Positions 5,548 through 12,003 of a stretch of DNA of 12,003 nucleotides are shown here, one piece after another. The translations under genes were made by a program, and so were the position numbers. The notes below the pieces were generated by a model. The model was not told where the DNA came from and did no database searches. It was given only the letters and a program-made list of their open reading frames with translations. How positions within the stretch are numbered: the stretch's first letter is position 1; the number at the start of each line of letters is the position of its first letter. The stretch is from JBAYFX01 sp041666965 (GTDB lineage Bacteria > Patescibacteriota > Microgenomatia > UBA12405), in NCBI GenBank assembly GCA_041666965.1, contig JBAYFX010000028.1, positions 1 to 12,003 of the forward strand. The letters are read 5' to 3'.

Positions 5548-5751
5548 ATGAACAGTAAAGAAATACTTGTAAAAAATACAACGTATCCGGGTGATGAGAG
5601 TCAGGGAATATTAAATGATCACAGTTTGTTAATTGCACCTCCTGGGGATGGGATAATAGAATGGAGTGCCAGGGTACAGGCTGATGCCAGAATGGTTACT
5701 GGCAATTTCACTGGCGGACAACAGTATGGTGACGGACATAAGTCTTATTAG
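5548..5751 (+). CDS. Orphan small protein, 67 aa
   Basis: I do not recognise this protein. It is soluble-looking with no membrane segment: an N-terminal KEILVKNTTYPGD, a hydrophobic HSLLIAPPGDGIIEW (25-39) and a Gly/Gln-rich tail (GNFTGGQQYGDGHKSY). Coding is supported by a strong Shine-Dalgarno and by a complete small transcription unit upstream (promoter, structured leader, terminator). It converges on dnaE with only 5 bp between the stop codons and no terminator between them. Its expression would depend on read-through of the upstream terminator. The function is unknown. Confidence 0.6.
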   Translation: MNSKEILVKNTTYPGDESQGILNDHSLLIAPPGDGIIEWSARVQADARMVTGNFTGGQQYGDGHKSY

Positions 5752-5756
5752 TTAAT

Positions 5757-8700
5757 TTAGGGTTGGGGCGAAACAAGGATCGCCTTAACTTGAGCGTCAA
5801 GCTCGGGAGTATAATTAACCCCGTAGGGGAGGGGCAGATTTTTGCCGGTTTCAAGAATTATGAGACCGCGGTGACCGTTGGGGTTTGTTTTTAAAAGACG
5901 GTTTAAAGTCATTAGTTGGGATTGGGAGGTACCTTTGGGAATAGTAATTACAAAGTCATAGGCCTTGGTGGTAGCCGGAGGAGAATTGGCCAGAGTATCG
6001 GCCAATAAACTGGGATTATTGTCCCGAATACTTATTTTGCCCTCAACATATAGCGGTTTTTGTTCAACAATTAAGTCTTGGAAAGTTTGGAAGGTTTTAG
6101 GAAAAACTACCAATTCAATCCGGCCGGTTTCATCTTCCAAGGTAACGAAAGCCATTTGATCATTATTCTTTTTGGTCCGAATTAGTTTAAATTTATTAAC
6201 AATACCCACAATTTTGGTTGAAGCATCATTGGGGTAAGTTAAAATAGTACTGATTTTTGGCAGAGCTAATTGAGCAAAGGGGGCGAGTAGTGAAGCTAGG
6301 GGGTTTTCGGTAACGTAAACGCCCAGAAGTTCTTTTTCAAGACTCAGTTTTTCAGTTTGGGGCATGGGTTCAACTGTGGGAAGTTGATCAATGGGTATCA
6401 CAGGTTCTGAACTGGTGGTGGAAGTGTCAAACAAACCGGTTTGGCCATTACTCTTTTGGCTGTGTTGTCGGTCGGCATCAGTTTTAATTTTATCAACGGC
6501 AGCCAGTAGTGCTCGGCGGTCACCAAATTGGTCAAAGGCGCCAACCTTAATTAAACTCTCCAAAACTTTACGGTTAACTTTTTGGCTGTCCACCCTGGAA
6601 CAAAAGTGAGTGAAAGAACCAAAAGGTCCATTTTGGCGCTCAGTCAGGATGTTACTAATGGCGGCGTCACCAACGTTTTTAATAGCCCCAAATCCAAAAC
6701 GAATGGCCATTTTTTCCCGCGATTTGTCATTAGGTTCAATTTCAAAACCACTTAAGGACTTGTTAATATCGGGGGGGCTAACAACAATATTTAGTTTACG
6801 GCACTCTTCAATACCGGCGCTAATTTTTTCAGCGTCACCTGATTCAGCAGTTAAGAGGGCGCACATATACTCTGCGGGGTAATTGGCTTTCATATAAGCC
6901 GTGCGGTACGACAACATGCCGTAAGAGGCGGCGTGGGCTTTGTTAAAACCGTAGCCCTGAAAAGGTACAAATAAATCCCAAATTTTTTCAGCCCCTTCTT
7001 TGGTCATGCCTGAATGTTCCATACAACCGTTGACAAAAATCTCGTGTTGCAAGGCCATTTCTTCGGGGATTTTTTTACCAATAGCCTTTCTTAGTTTGTC
7101 GACTGTGACCCAGTTGTAACCGGCAATTTCAATGGCGGTAAACAAAATATCGTCTTGGTACACCAGCACGCCAAAAGTTTTTCCCAAAAACTTTTCCATG
7201 TTAGGGTGAAGGTACTGTGCCGGTTTACGGCCAAATTTTCTTTCAATGTAGGCGGAAATATTGTCCATGGGGCCGGGGCGGTAAAGGGCGACCATGACCA
7301 TTAAGTCCTCAACCCGGCTGGGTTTAAGTTCTTTTAACCATTTAGTCATACCATCAGATGCCAGTTGAAACACACCCATGGTGTCCCCTCGCGATAACAT
7401 GTCAAAGGTTTTTTTGTCATCCAGGGGGATTTTGCGAAGATTAATGTCAATCCCCTTACTTTTTCTAACGTTAATAATGGACTGGCCCAGAAATGACAGG
7501 TTACGGATTCCCAAAATATCATATTTGATTAAACCAACGTCTTCGGCGGCGTGCATTTCATATTGGGTTATGGTTTTGTCGCCTCCGGGTTCAATTTGAG
7601 TTGGAGAAAAGTCGTTAACAGTTGAAGGAGATATAACTAAAGCACAGGCGTGAACGCTGATGTGCCGGGCACAGCCTTCAATTTGTTTGGCCGAGTCGAT
7701 TATTTTTTTGGCGTCAACATCCCGGTCATAGAGGTCTTTTAAATCAGGGGTAATGCTTAGGGCTTTATCAATGGACATGGGGAAACCCTGAGCGCCTAGG
7801 GGAATAAGTTTGCTTATCTTGTCACCAATAGCGTATTCGTAGCCTAAAACCCGGGCAGTGTCCCGCACTGCCCCTCGGGCCATCATCCGTCCAAAAGTAC
7901 AAATTTGGGCCACGGCGTCTTTGCCATATTGGTCCATAATGTGGTAAAGCAAACCTTGGCGTTTATCGTCGGCAATATCCAGGTCAATATCGGGGGGGGT
8001 AGGCCGGTCACGGTTTAAAAACCGCTCAAACGGCAGCTGGTAGTCAATGGGGTCTACGGTCACGATTCCTAAAACGAATGATACTAAGGAGCCTCCTGCC
8101 GAGCCTCTGGTGTTGGTAGCCGTATCATTTTCTTCACACCATTTAATAAAGTCCCGCATAATCAAAAAGTATTCGGCGTAACCCTTGGCGCAGATTATTT
8201 CCAGTTCAAAATCCAGACGTTCTTTAATTTCGGGGGTGATTTCACCGTAATGTTCGAGGGCTGCTTCATAAACCATTTCGGTTAGGGCGTCGGTGGGGCT
8301 TTTCCCAACGGGTAGCTTAAACTTGGGAAAGTACCATTTGCCTATTTCAATTTCGACATTACATTTATCGGCAATCACTAACGTATTGGTTACGGCATCG
8401 GGAATGTCTTTGAAAGTTTCGGCCATCAACTCAGGTGACTTAAGGTAAAAGTCCGGAGTGTCGGCCATGGATAGGCGGCGGGCGTCATTTATAGTAGTTT
8501 GGGTGTTAATCATAATAAGCACGTCCTGGGCAAAAGCGTCTTCGGGCTTTAAGTAATGGACATCATTAGTAGCCACCAAAGGAATTCCCATTTCCCGGCT
8601 AAACTTAATCAGTTGAGCGTTGGCTGTATCCTGTTTTTCCAGGCCTACATGGCGCTGGATTTCCAGGTAGTAGTCTGCCCCAAAAAGTTGGTGGAAGTCC

Positions 8701-9173
8701 CCTACTCTGGTTTTAGCTTTGTCGATATTACCTTCGGTGATTAGCGAATTTATTTCCCCCTCGAGACAGGCGGACAAACAAATTAGATTGTCATGATATT
8801 TTTCCAACAGTTCCCAGTCAATCCGGGGTTTATAGTAAAAACCTTCCGAGTGAGAAAGACTGACTAGCTTCATTAAGTTCTGGTAACCTTGGTGGTTTTT
8901 GGCCAAGAGGACTAAATGATGGTTTTTCCGGTTGGTGCTGTTTTTTTGGTCTCGGGGCCCCGAGGACATATACAATTCAGCCCCAATTATGGGTTTAATT
9001 TCGTTTTTTTGACAGGTTTTATAAAACTCAATAGCTCCATACATGTTGCCGTGATCAGTAATGGTGCAAGCTGGCATGCCCATTTCTTTAGCCGAAGCTA
9101 TGAGTTTTTTGATTTTACACAACCCGTCAAGGAGCGAATATTCAGTATGAAGATGTAAGTGAGCAAAAGACAT
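5757..9173 (-). CDS. dnaE: DNA polymerase III alpha subunit with a complete PHP domain
   Basis: 1138 aa, the full length for the replicative polymerase of the DnaE group. The N-terminal PHP domain keeps its metal ligands: HLHLHTEYS (5-13, H7 and H9), TITDHG (37-42), GAELY (64-68), HH (85-86), C136, and NDVHYL (203-208, D204 and H206). In E. coli these are degraded; here they suggest a working metal-dependent 3'-5' proofreading site. The polymerase catalytic aspartates are in PDIDLDIADD (394-403; D397 and D399) and KYDILG (D552). YRPGPMD (631-637) and YGFNKAHAASYG (741-752) are further family blocks. Then come a helix-hairpin-helix region (about 827-880), a clamp-binding motif QTGLF (911-915) and an OB fold (about 985-1060). 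The ATG lies under a candidate promoter with no leader. Confidence 0.98.
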   Translation of the reverse strand: MSFAHLHLHTEYSLLDGLCKIKKLIASAKEMGMPACTITDHGNMYGAIEFYKTCQKNEIKPIIGAELYMSSGPRDQKNSTNRKNHHLVLLAKNHQGYQNLMKLVSLSHSEGFYYKPRIDWELLEKYHDNLICLSACLEGEINSLITEGNIDKAKTRVGDFHQLFGADYYLEIQRHVGLEKQDTANAQLIKFSREMGIPLVATNDVHYLKPEDAFAQDVLIMINTQTTINDARRLSMADTPDFYLKSPELMAETFKDIPDAVTNTLVIADKCNVEIEIGKWYFPKFKLPVGKSPTDALTEMVYEAALEHYGEITPEIKERLDFELEIICAKGYAEYFLIMRDFIKWCEENDTATNTRGSAGGSLVSFVLGIVTVDPIDYQLPFERFLNRDRPTPPDIDLDIADDKRQGLLYHIMDQYGKDAVAQICTFGRMMARGAVRDTARVLGYEYAIGDKISKLIPLGAQGFPMSIDKALSITPDLKDLYDRDVDAKKIIDSAKQIEGCARHISVHACALVISPSTVNDFSPTQIEPGGDKTITQYEMHAAEDVGLIKYDILGIRNLSFLGQSIINVRKSKGIDINLRKIPLDDKKTFDMLSRGDTMGVFQLASDGMTKWLKELKPSRVEDLMVMVALYRPGPMDNISAYIERKFGRKPAQYLHPNMEKFLGKTFGVLVYQDDILFTAIEIAGYNWVTVDKLRKAIGKKIPEEMALQHEIFVNGCMEHSGMTKEGAEKIWDLFVPFQGYGFNKAHAASYGMLSYRTAYMKANYPAEYMCALLTAESGDAEKISAGIEECRKLNIVVSPPDINKSLSGFEIEPNDKSREKMAIRFGFGAIKNVGDAAISNILTERQNGPFGSFTHFCSRVDSQKVNRKVLESLIKVGAFDQFGDRRALLAAVDKIKTDADRQHSQKSNGQTGLFDTSTTSSEPVIPIDQLPTVEPMPQTEKLSLEKELLGVYVTENPLASLLAPFAQLALPKISTILTYPNDASTKIVGIVNKFKLIRTKKNNDQMAFVTLEDETGRIELVVFPKTFQTFQDLIVEQKPLYVEGKISIRDNNPSLLADTLANSPPATTKAYDFVITIPKGTSQSQLMTLNRLLKTNPNGHRGLIILETGKNLPLPYGVNYTPELDAQVKAILVSPQP

Positions 9174-9179
9174 TAGTTA

Positions 9180-9208
9180 ATTATTGATTAATCAATCTCA
9201 TTTAACAA
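9180..9208 (-). promoter_or_regulatory. Candidate dnaE promoter, leaderless layout
   Basis: The minus strand reads TTGTTA (9208-9203), a 17-nt spacer, then AATAAT (9185-9180), 6 nt before the dnaE ATG. The predicted start of transcription falls on the ATG itself. A perfect 14-bp palindrome overlaps the spacer and the -10. Confidence 0.45.
9183..9196. promoter_or_regulatory. 14-bp perfect palindrome in the dnaE promoter (possible operator)
   Basis: ATTGATTAATCAAT equals its own reverse complement. It covers part of the -10 and the downstream half of the spacer of the candidate dnaE promoter, a position from which a bound dimer would block RNA polymerase. The binding protein is unknown. In AT-rich DNA such a palindrome could also arise by chance. 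Confidence 0.35.
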
Positions 9209-9250
9209 TGTAGTTTAATAAATCAAATGAGCAAAGTGCGGACAAAGTGC
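9197..9250. repeat. Inverted repeat and 8-nt tandem direct repeat between htpX and dnaE
   Basis: CTCATTT (9197-9203) is inverted as AAATGAG (9225-9231) with a 21-nt loop. Next to it CAAAGTGC occurs twice (9232-9239 and 9243-9250), separated by GGA, an 11-nt period of about one helical turn. The direct repeat ends 5 bp from the htpX stop. It could be a protein-binding site in front of dnaE or part of an htpX 3' structure; no U-run makes it a terminator. Confidence 0.4.
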
Positions 9251-9255
9251 TGTAA

Positions 9256-10131
9256 TTACAACATTGATTCCAGGGCTTTAATCCGTTCGTTAAGTGGCGG
9301 GTGGGTAGAAAAAAGTGAGGCAATTTTATTACCTCTAAATGGGTTACTAATATAAAGGGGGGCAGTAGCGGTTGAGGCCTGACTAAACTTAGTGGCGTCA
9401 GCGCTAATTATTTTTAGGGCATTAATCAGGCCCGAGGGTTGGCGGGTAAGCATAACGGCACTGGCGTCGGCTAAGTATTCCCGGCGCCGGGATATGGCCA
9501 ACTGAATCAGTTGGGCAATTATGGGCGAAAAAATAATTAAAACCAAGCCGATAATAGCCGGAGTGCCACTCTTGCGGTCCGAGTCGCTGTCGCGGTACAT
9601 GCTGTTGCGGAAAGCCAAGTTGGTAAAAAGGGATAAGGTACCAATTAAGACTGCCACAATGGTCATGAGGCGGGTGTCGTAGTTTTTAATGTGGGACAGT
9701 TCGTGGGCAACTACCCCTTCAAGTTCAGTCCGGTTAAGTTTGGTTAGAAGGCCAGTGGTAGCGCAAACATAGGCGTGCTTTGGGTCCCGGCCGGTAGCAA
9801 AAGCGTTGGGGGCGGGAGAGTCAATTACGTAAATTTGGGGTACCGGAATTTGAGCCGCAAGGGCTAAGTTTTCAGTCACGGTATAAAAATCAAAAAATTC
9901 TTTGCGGGCAGCCGGTTTGGCGCCATTAAGGCTCAAAACCAGGTTAGGGCCATAAAAGTAGCTACCAACAGACGATATTAGGGAGAAAGCCAAGGCAATG
10001 GGCAATATGTTGGCGTCTCCCAAACTTTGGCCAATTAAGTAAGCGGCTCCAACAATAAAAGCAGTAAATAGAGCCACTATAACAATAGACTTTGTTTTGT
10101 TAGCTTCTACCTGTTCGTAAACGTTTTGCAT
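9256..10131 (-). CDS. htpX: HtpX-type membrane zinc metalloprotease (family M48)
   Basis: 291 aa, the usual size. Four hydrophobic segments (about 15-36, 42-60, 155-175, 190-214) place it in the cytoplasmic membrane with its active site on the cytosolic side, where this family degrades damaged membrane proteins. The zinc site is HELSH (143-147), with the third ligand E218 in RREYLADASA (216-225). NAFATG (109-114) and FSTHPPLNERI (274-284) are further M48B family blocks. The ATG overlaps the lemA stop by one base (TAATG), so the two are translationally coupled; lemA-htpX pairs are common in bacteria. No stress promoter is visible directly upstream. Confidence 0.95.
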   Translation of the reverse strand: MQNVYEQVEANKTKSIVIVALFTAFIVGAAYLIGQSLGDANILPIALAFSLISSVGSYFYGPNLVLSLNGAKPAARKEFFDFYTVTENLALAAQIPVPQIYVIDSPAPNAFATGRDPKHAYVCATTGLLTKLNRTELEGVVAHELSHIKNYDTRLMTIVAVLIGTLSLFTNLAFRNSMYRDSDSDRKSGTPAIIGLVLIIFSPIIAQLIQLAISRRREYLADASAVMLTRQPSGLINALKIISADATKFSQASTATAPLYISNPFRGNKIASLFSTHPPLNERIKALESML

Positions 10132-10709
10132 TAGAGCTTAACCTGGGGAGGTGCTGTGTCTTTCGGGTTTACCGTCAAAAAGTCACCACTGGTGGGAGTC
10201 TCAAGCCCCGGCTTGGCTTTAAAGCCAAACATGGAAGCAAACCAAATTCCAGGAATTGTGGAAATTTTAACGTTGAAGTCAGCCGTTAGGTCAATTAAGG
10301 TTCGGCGGGCGTACATAACTTTGTCTGAGGTGTCGCGAAGTTCACCCATTAAATTGGAGACTAAGTTGGAGGCTTTAATTTCCGGGTTGCTTTCGGCAAT
10401 AACCGTAATTGAGCGTAAGGCTTGGGTTAAGCTGGCTTGAGCCTTATCAATGGCTTTGGGGTCTTGAGTCTCAAGAGCGGTGGTGACTAATTTGCGGGCG
10501 TCGGTTAACTGAGTAAAAATGCCTTTTTCGTGGGTTAAATAACCTTTAACGGAGTCAACTAAGTTAGGGATTAATTCGGCTTGGCGTTTGAGTTGATTGC
10601 CAATTTCCTGAATTGAGGCGCCAATACGAACCTCAGTAGTTTTAAGGCCGTTGTAAAAACCGACAATGTAAAGAACTACCAGTACGAGTAACCCAAGAAA
10701 TATAAACAT
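10131..10709 (-). CDS. lemA: LemA family protein
   Basis: 192 aa, as usual for LemA. One N-terminal hydrophobic segment (about 2-18) anchors it, followed by an entirely helical domain. The family block LKRQAELIPNLVDSVKGYLTHE (40-61) matches LKRRxDLIPNLVxxVKGYxxHE, and YARRTLIDLTADFN (133-146) with the C-terminal FGFKAKPGLE (161-170) are also typical (usually YNxAVxxYN near the first). Function in bacteria is uncertain; the gene usually sits with htpX, suggesting a shared role in membrane protein quality. It starts 26 nt after the polX stop with no Shine-Dalgarno, and a TATAAT at 10735-10740 overlaps the polX stop codon. Confidence 0.94.
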   Translation of the reverse strand: MFIFLGLLVLVVLYIVGFYNGLKTTEVRIGASIQEIGNQLKRQAELIPNLVDSVKGYLTHEKGIFTQLTDARKLVTTALETQDPKAIDKAQASLTQALRSITVIAESNPEIKASNLVSNLMGELRDTSDKVMYARRTLIDLTADFNVKISTIPGIWFASMFGFKAKPGLETPTSGDFLTVNPKDTAPPQVKL

Positions 10710-10734
10710 TATTGAATAAAACTATTAATAGATT

Positions 10735-10740
10735 ATTATA
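10735..10740 (-). promoter_or_regulatory. Candidate -10 box for lemA-htpX
   Basis: The minus strand reads TATAAT at 10740-10735, sharing bases with the polX TAA stop, 25 nt before the lemA ATG. The -35 is poor. It could give lemA-htpX its own transcript apart from polX. Confidence 0.35.
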
Positions 10741-11755
10741 CCAGTCGAAAGCGATTTAGTTCGTCCTTCCCTACCCTCTCTTGGGGTGGAATATATTTAA
10801 ATCCTAAAAACTTATAAAACTCCTCTTCACTTTCAAATTGGTATAAGGTACCGGTATGTAGGTCTTTAATACCGTATTCCGACAAACTTAAATGCTTGGT
10901 TTGGGCCAGTCGCCGAAGCTGAATGTTGTGGAGCTTAGAGCCGGTAAAGTGTTGAAGTAGGGCGCCGAAACTTGAGGGGGGTTTAATCATTAGGTCAACG
11001 TCAACATTGTTGGGCAGTCGAATGGACGCTTTCTGAGTTCCGGAGGCAATAATGCCTACTGCTCTGGGGTAATTTAAAAAGTGGGAAATAATCTCGGTTG
11101 ATGTAGTGGAGGCAGCAGCCAGGTCAATGTCCCCTACCGTGTCGGAGTGGCGGCGCAAACTTCCAAGCATTTCAAAGCGGGTGTCGGGAAATTCCTTTTT
11201 AAGGTAATCAATTAAATCGGTGGCAATCGCCTCGGCCTCAGCAAAGGACAGGCGGCGATGGCGGCCCAAGTAAGCCAGAGTATTTTCCAAAATCCTTTCC
11301 TGTGATTTTTCCCCAAGTCCGGGTAAACCTGATATTTTATCCTGCTGACAGTATTCAATCAGTTGACCTAAAAGGGTTTTGGGGTCCTCGTCAAAGTCAA
11401 AAGTAGTGGCCAGTTTGTAGGCAATGGCGGGGCCAATTCCCTCAATTTTAGTTAAGGTAAAAGTAGCGGGGGGAATGTTGGCAAACGCCCTTCGGGCGGT
11501 GGGGTGAGGCTGGTGTTTGCGAAAGTAGTAGTCGATTTTTTTGATTATGGAGGGGCCAATGTTGGGAATCGAATCGAGAAGTTTGGGGTCTTTCTTCCAC
11601 AGGTCAAACACGTTATCGGGGTACGAAATTATGGTTTCGGCAGCATTGTCGTAGGCGACAATTTGAAACCTATTTTTGTTTTTAATAGTGTAGGCGGTAG
11701 CAATATTGGTCAGGTATTCGGCAACTTCGAGGTTAGAGTAACGCTTGTGGCTCAT
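10736..11755 (-). CDS. polX: Family X DNA polymerase lacking the PHP domain
   Basis: 339 aa. PolX fills short gaps during base excision repair. The N-terminal 8-kDa-type domain carries helix-hairpin-helix motifs at IPNIGPSIIKKI (63-74), IEGIGPAIAYKL (104-115) and LPGLGEKSQERI (144-155). The palm has GSLRRHSDTVGDIDL (198-212) with metal aspartates D209 and D211, and VDVDLMI (251-257) with D254. FTGSKLHNIQLRRLA (270-284) matches the nucleotide-binding FTGSxxHNxxLR block. It ends soon after GFKYIPPQERVG (318-329), the point where other bacterial PolX (about 570 aa) continue into a C-terminal PHP nuclease domain. No PHP sequence follows; lemA starts 26 nt later. ATG lies 5 nt after a TATAAT. Confidence 0.95.
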   Translation of the reverse strand: MSHKRYSNLEVAEYLTNIATAYTIKNKNRFQIVAYDNAAETIISYPDNVFDLWKKDPKLLDSIPNIGPSIIKKIDYYFRKHQPHPTARRAFANIPPATFTLTKIEGIGPAIAYKLATTFDFDEDPKTLLGQLIEYCQQDKISGLPGLGEKSQERILENTLAYLGRHRRLSFAEAEAIATDLIDYLKKEFPDTRFEMLGSLRRHSDTVGDIDLAAASTTSTEIISHFLNYPRAVGIIASGTQKASIRLPNNVDVDLMIKPPSSFGALLQHFTGSKLHNIQLRRLAQTKHLSLSEYGIKDLHTGTLYQFESEEEFYKFLGFKYIPPQERVGKDELNRFRLV

Positions 11756-11760
11756 AAGTA

Positions 11761-11766
11761 ATTATA
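11761..11766 (-). promoter_or_regulatory. -10 box of polX, leaderless layout
   Basis: The minus strand reads TATAAT at 11766-11761, only 5 nt before the polX ATG. Transcription would start on or next to the start codon. No convincing -35 is seen at the right distance. Confidence 0.45.
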
Positions 11767-11833
11767 GGCTTTTTAGTGTGAGAATTACTATAAATTTATG
11801 TAGGGATATTTAAGCGAAAAGTTATATAAATGA

Positions 11834-11839
11834 TATAAT
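11834..11839 (+). promoter_or_regulatory. -10 box of the right-edge gene
   Basis: TATAAT on the plus strand, 11 nt before ATG at 11851 and 40 nt before ATG at 11880. Predicted transcription start is about 11846. The -35 is weak. It is divergent from the polX promoter, 67 bp away. Confidence 0.4.
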
Positions 11840-11850
11840 CGGATATACTT

Positions 11851-12003
11851 ATGAATATAGAATTGAAAGGAGAGTTTGAATGTCCGGGGGCAGAAGCAAT
11901 GACGGCGTTAACCGGAGTAATGGATGGATCACGATTATCTGATACTTATATGGTAGTTTCCAGAGGTTTGGTCAGTCGAAAGCTGGAGGCGGTTAACGTA
12001 AAA
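11851..12003 (+). CDS. 5' end of an unrecognised protein (3' partial)
   Basis: ATG at 11851 opens a frame that stays open for 51 codons to the window edge. I do not recognise it; it contains ECPGAEAMTALTGVMDGS and VVSRGLVSRKLEAVNVK and has no signal peptide. It has no Shine-Dalgarno but lies a few bases after a predicted transcription start. A strong Shine-Dalgarno (AAAGGAGAG, 11866-11874) inside it points instead to ATG 11880 in another frame, which closes after 20 codons (TGA 11940-11942). The longer frame is the likelier gene, perhaps starting at an internal ATG such as 11899, but the choice is not settled. Confidence 0.4.
   Translation, partial: MNIELKGEFECPGAEAMTALTGVMDGSRLSDTYMVVSRGLVSRKLEAVNVK

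Noticed and set aside
6391..6882. Plus-strand frames of 72 and 90 codons within dnaE
   Set aside because: Antisense shadows of dnaE; composition is low in charge pattern and no promoter or start signal supports them.
1..12003. CRISPR array, insertion sequence or phage integration site
   Set aside because: No regularly spaced repeats, transposase or integrase, and the tRNA-Lys is flanked by intact genes with no duplicated tRNA end.

Overview
The window reads as chromosomal DNA of a small-genome bacterium that uses the standard genetic code: the 1138-codon dnaE stays open with TGA as a stop. GC looks moderate and gene packing is tight. The PHP-containing DnaE, PHP-less PolX, very short Lgt, tRNA without encoded CCA and several start codons lying directly under a -10 box would fit a Candidate Phyla Radiation/Patescibacteria lineage, perhaps Microgenomates. 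That placement is inference, because no marker gene here settles it.

Left part (1-2535). A plus-strand run holds the 3' end of an unrecognised helical protein, an HAD-like protein whose nucleophile motif is replaced, and a class I SAM-dependent methyltransferase, joined by an ATGA overlap and a 2-nt gap. A 368-nt stretch with three small adjacent hairpins follows, then a minus-strand 100-aa orphan protein and a 412-nt stretch with an imperfect direct repeat and a hairpin.

Middle (2536-5756). A tightly packed minus-strand unit runs rplS (L19), tRNA-Lys(UUU), lgt and an ABC exporter half-transporter. The tRNA overlaps the rplS stop by one base and lies one base from the lgt start, and lgt overlaps the ABC gene by 37 nt. 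Divergent from rplS is a plus-strand promoter, a 17-codon leucine-rich leader ORF nested in a hairpin with a GNRA-type loop, a strong intrinsic terminator, and then a 67-aa orphan gene with a good Shine-Dalgarno. This looks like a transcription attenuator or a small RNA.

Right part (5757-12003). Minus-strand genes are polX, lemA, htpX and dnaE in transcription order. LemA and HtpX are translationally coupled (TAATG). DnaE keeps its PHP metal ligands, consistent with built-in proofreading, while PolX stops where the PHP domain of other bacterial PolX proteins would begin. A plus-strand reading frame starts at 11851 and runs off the end.

Functionally the window combines replication and repair (DnaE, PolX), translation (L19, tRNA-Lys), and envelope maintenance (Lgt, ABC exporter, LemA, HtpX). 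The most open questions are the HAD-like/methyltransferase cluster, the attenuator-like leader and the recurrent leaderless-type promoter layout.
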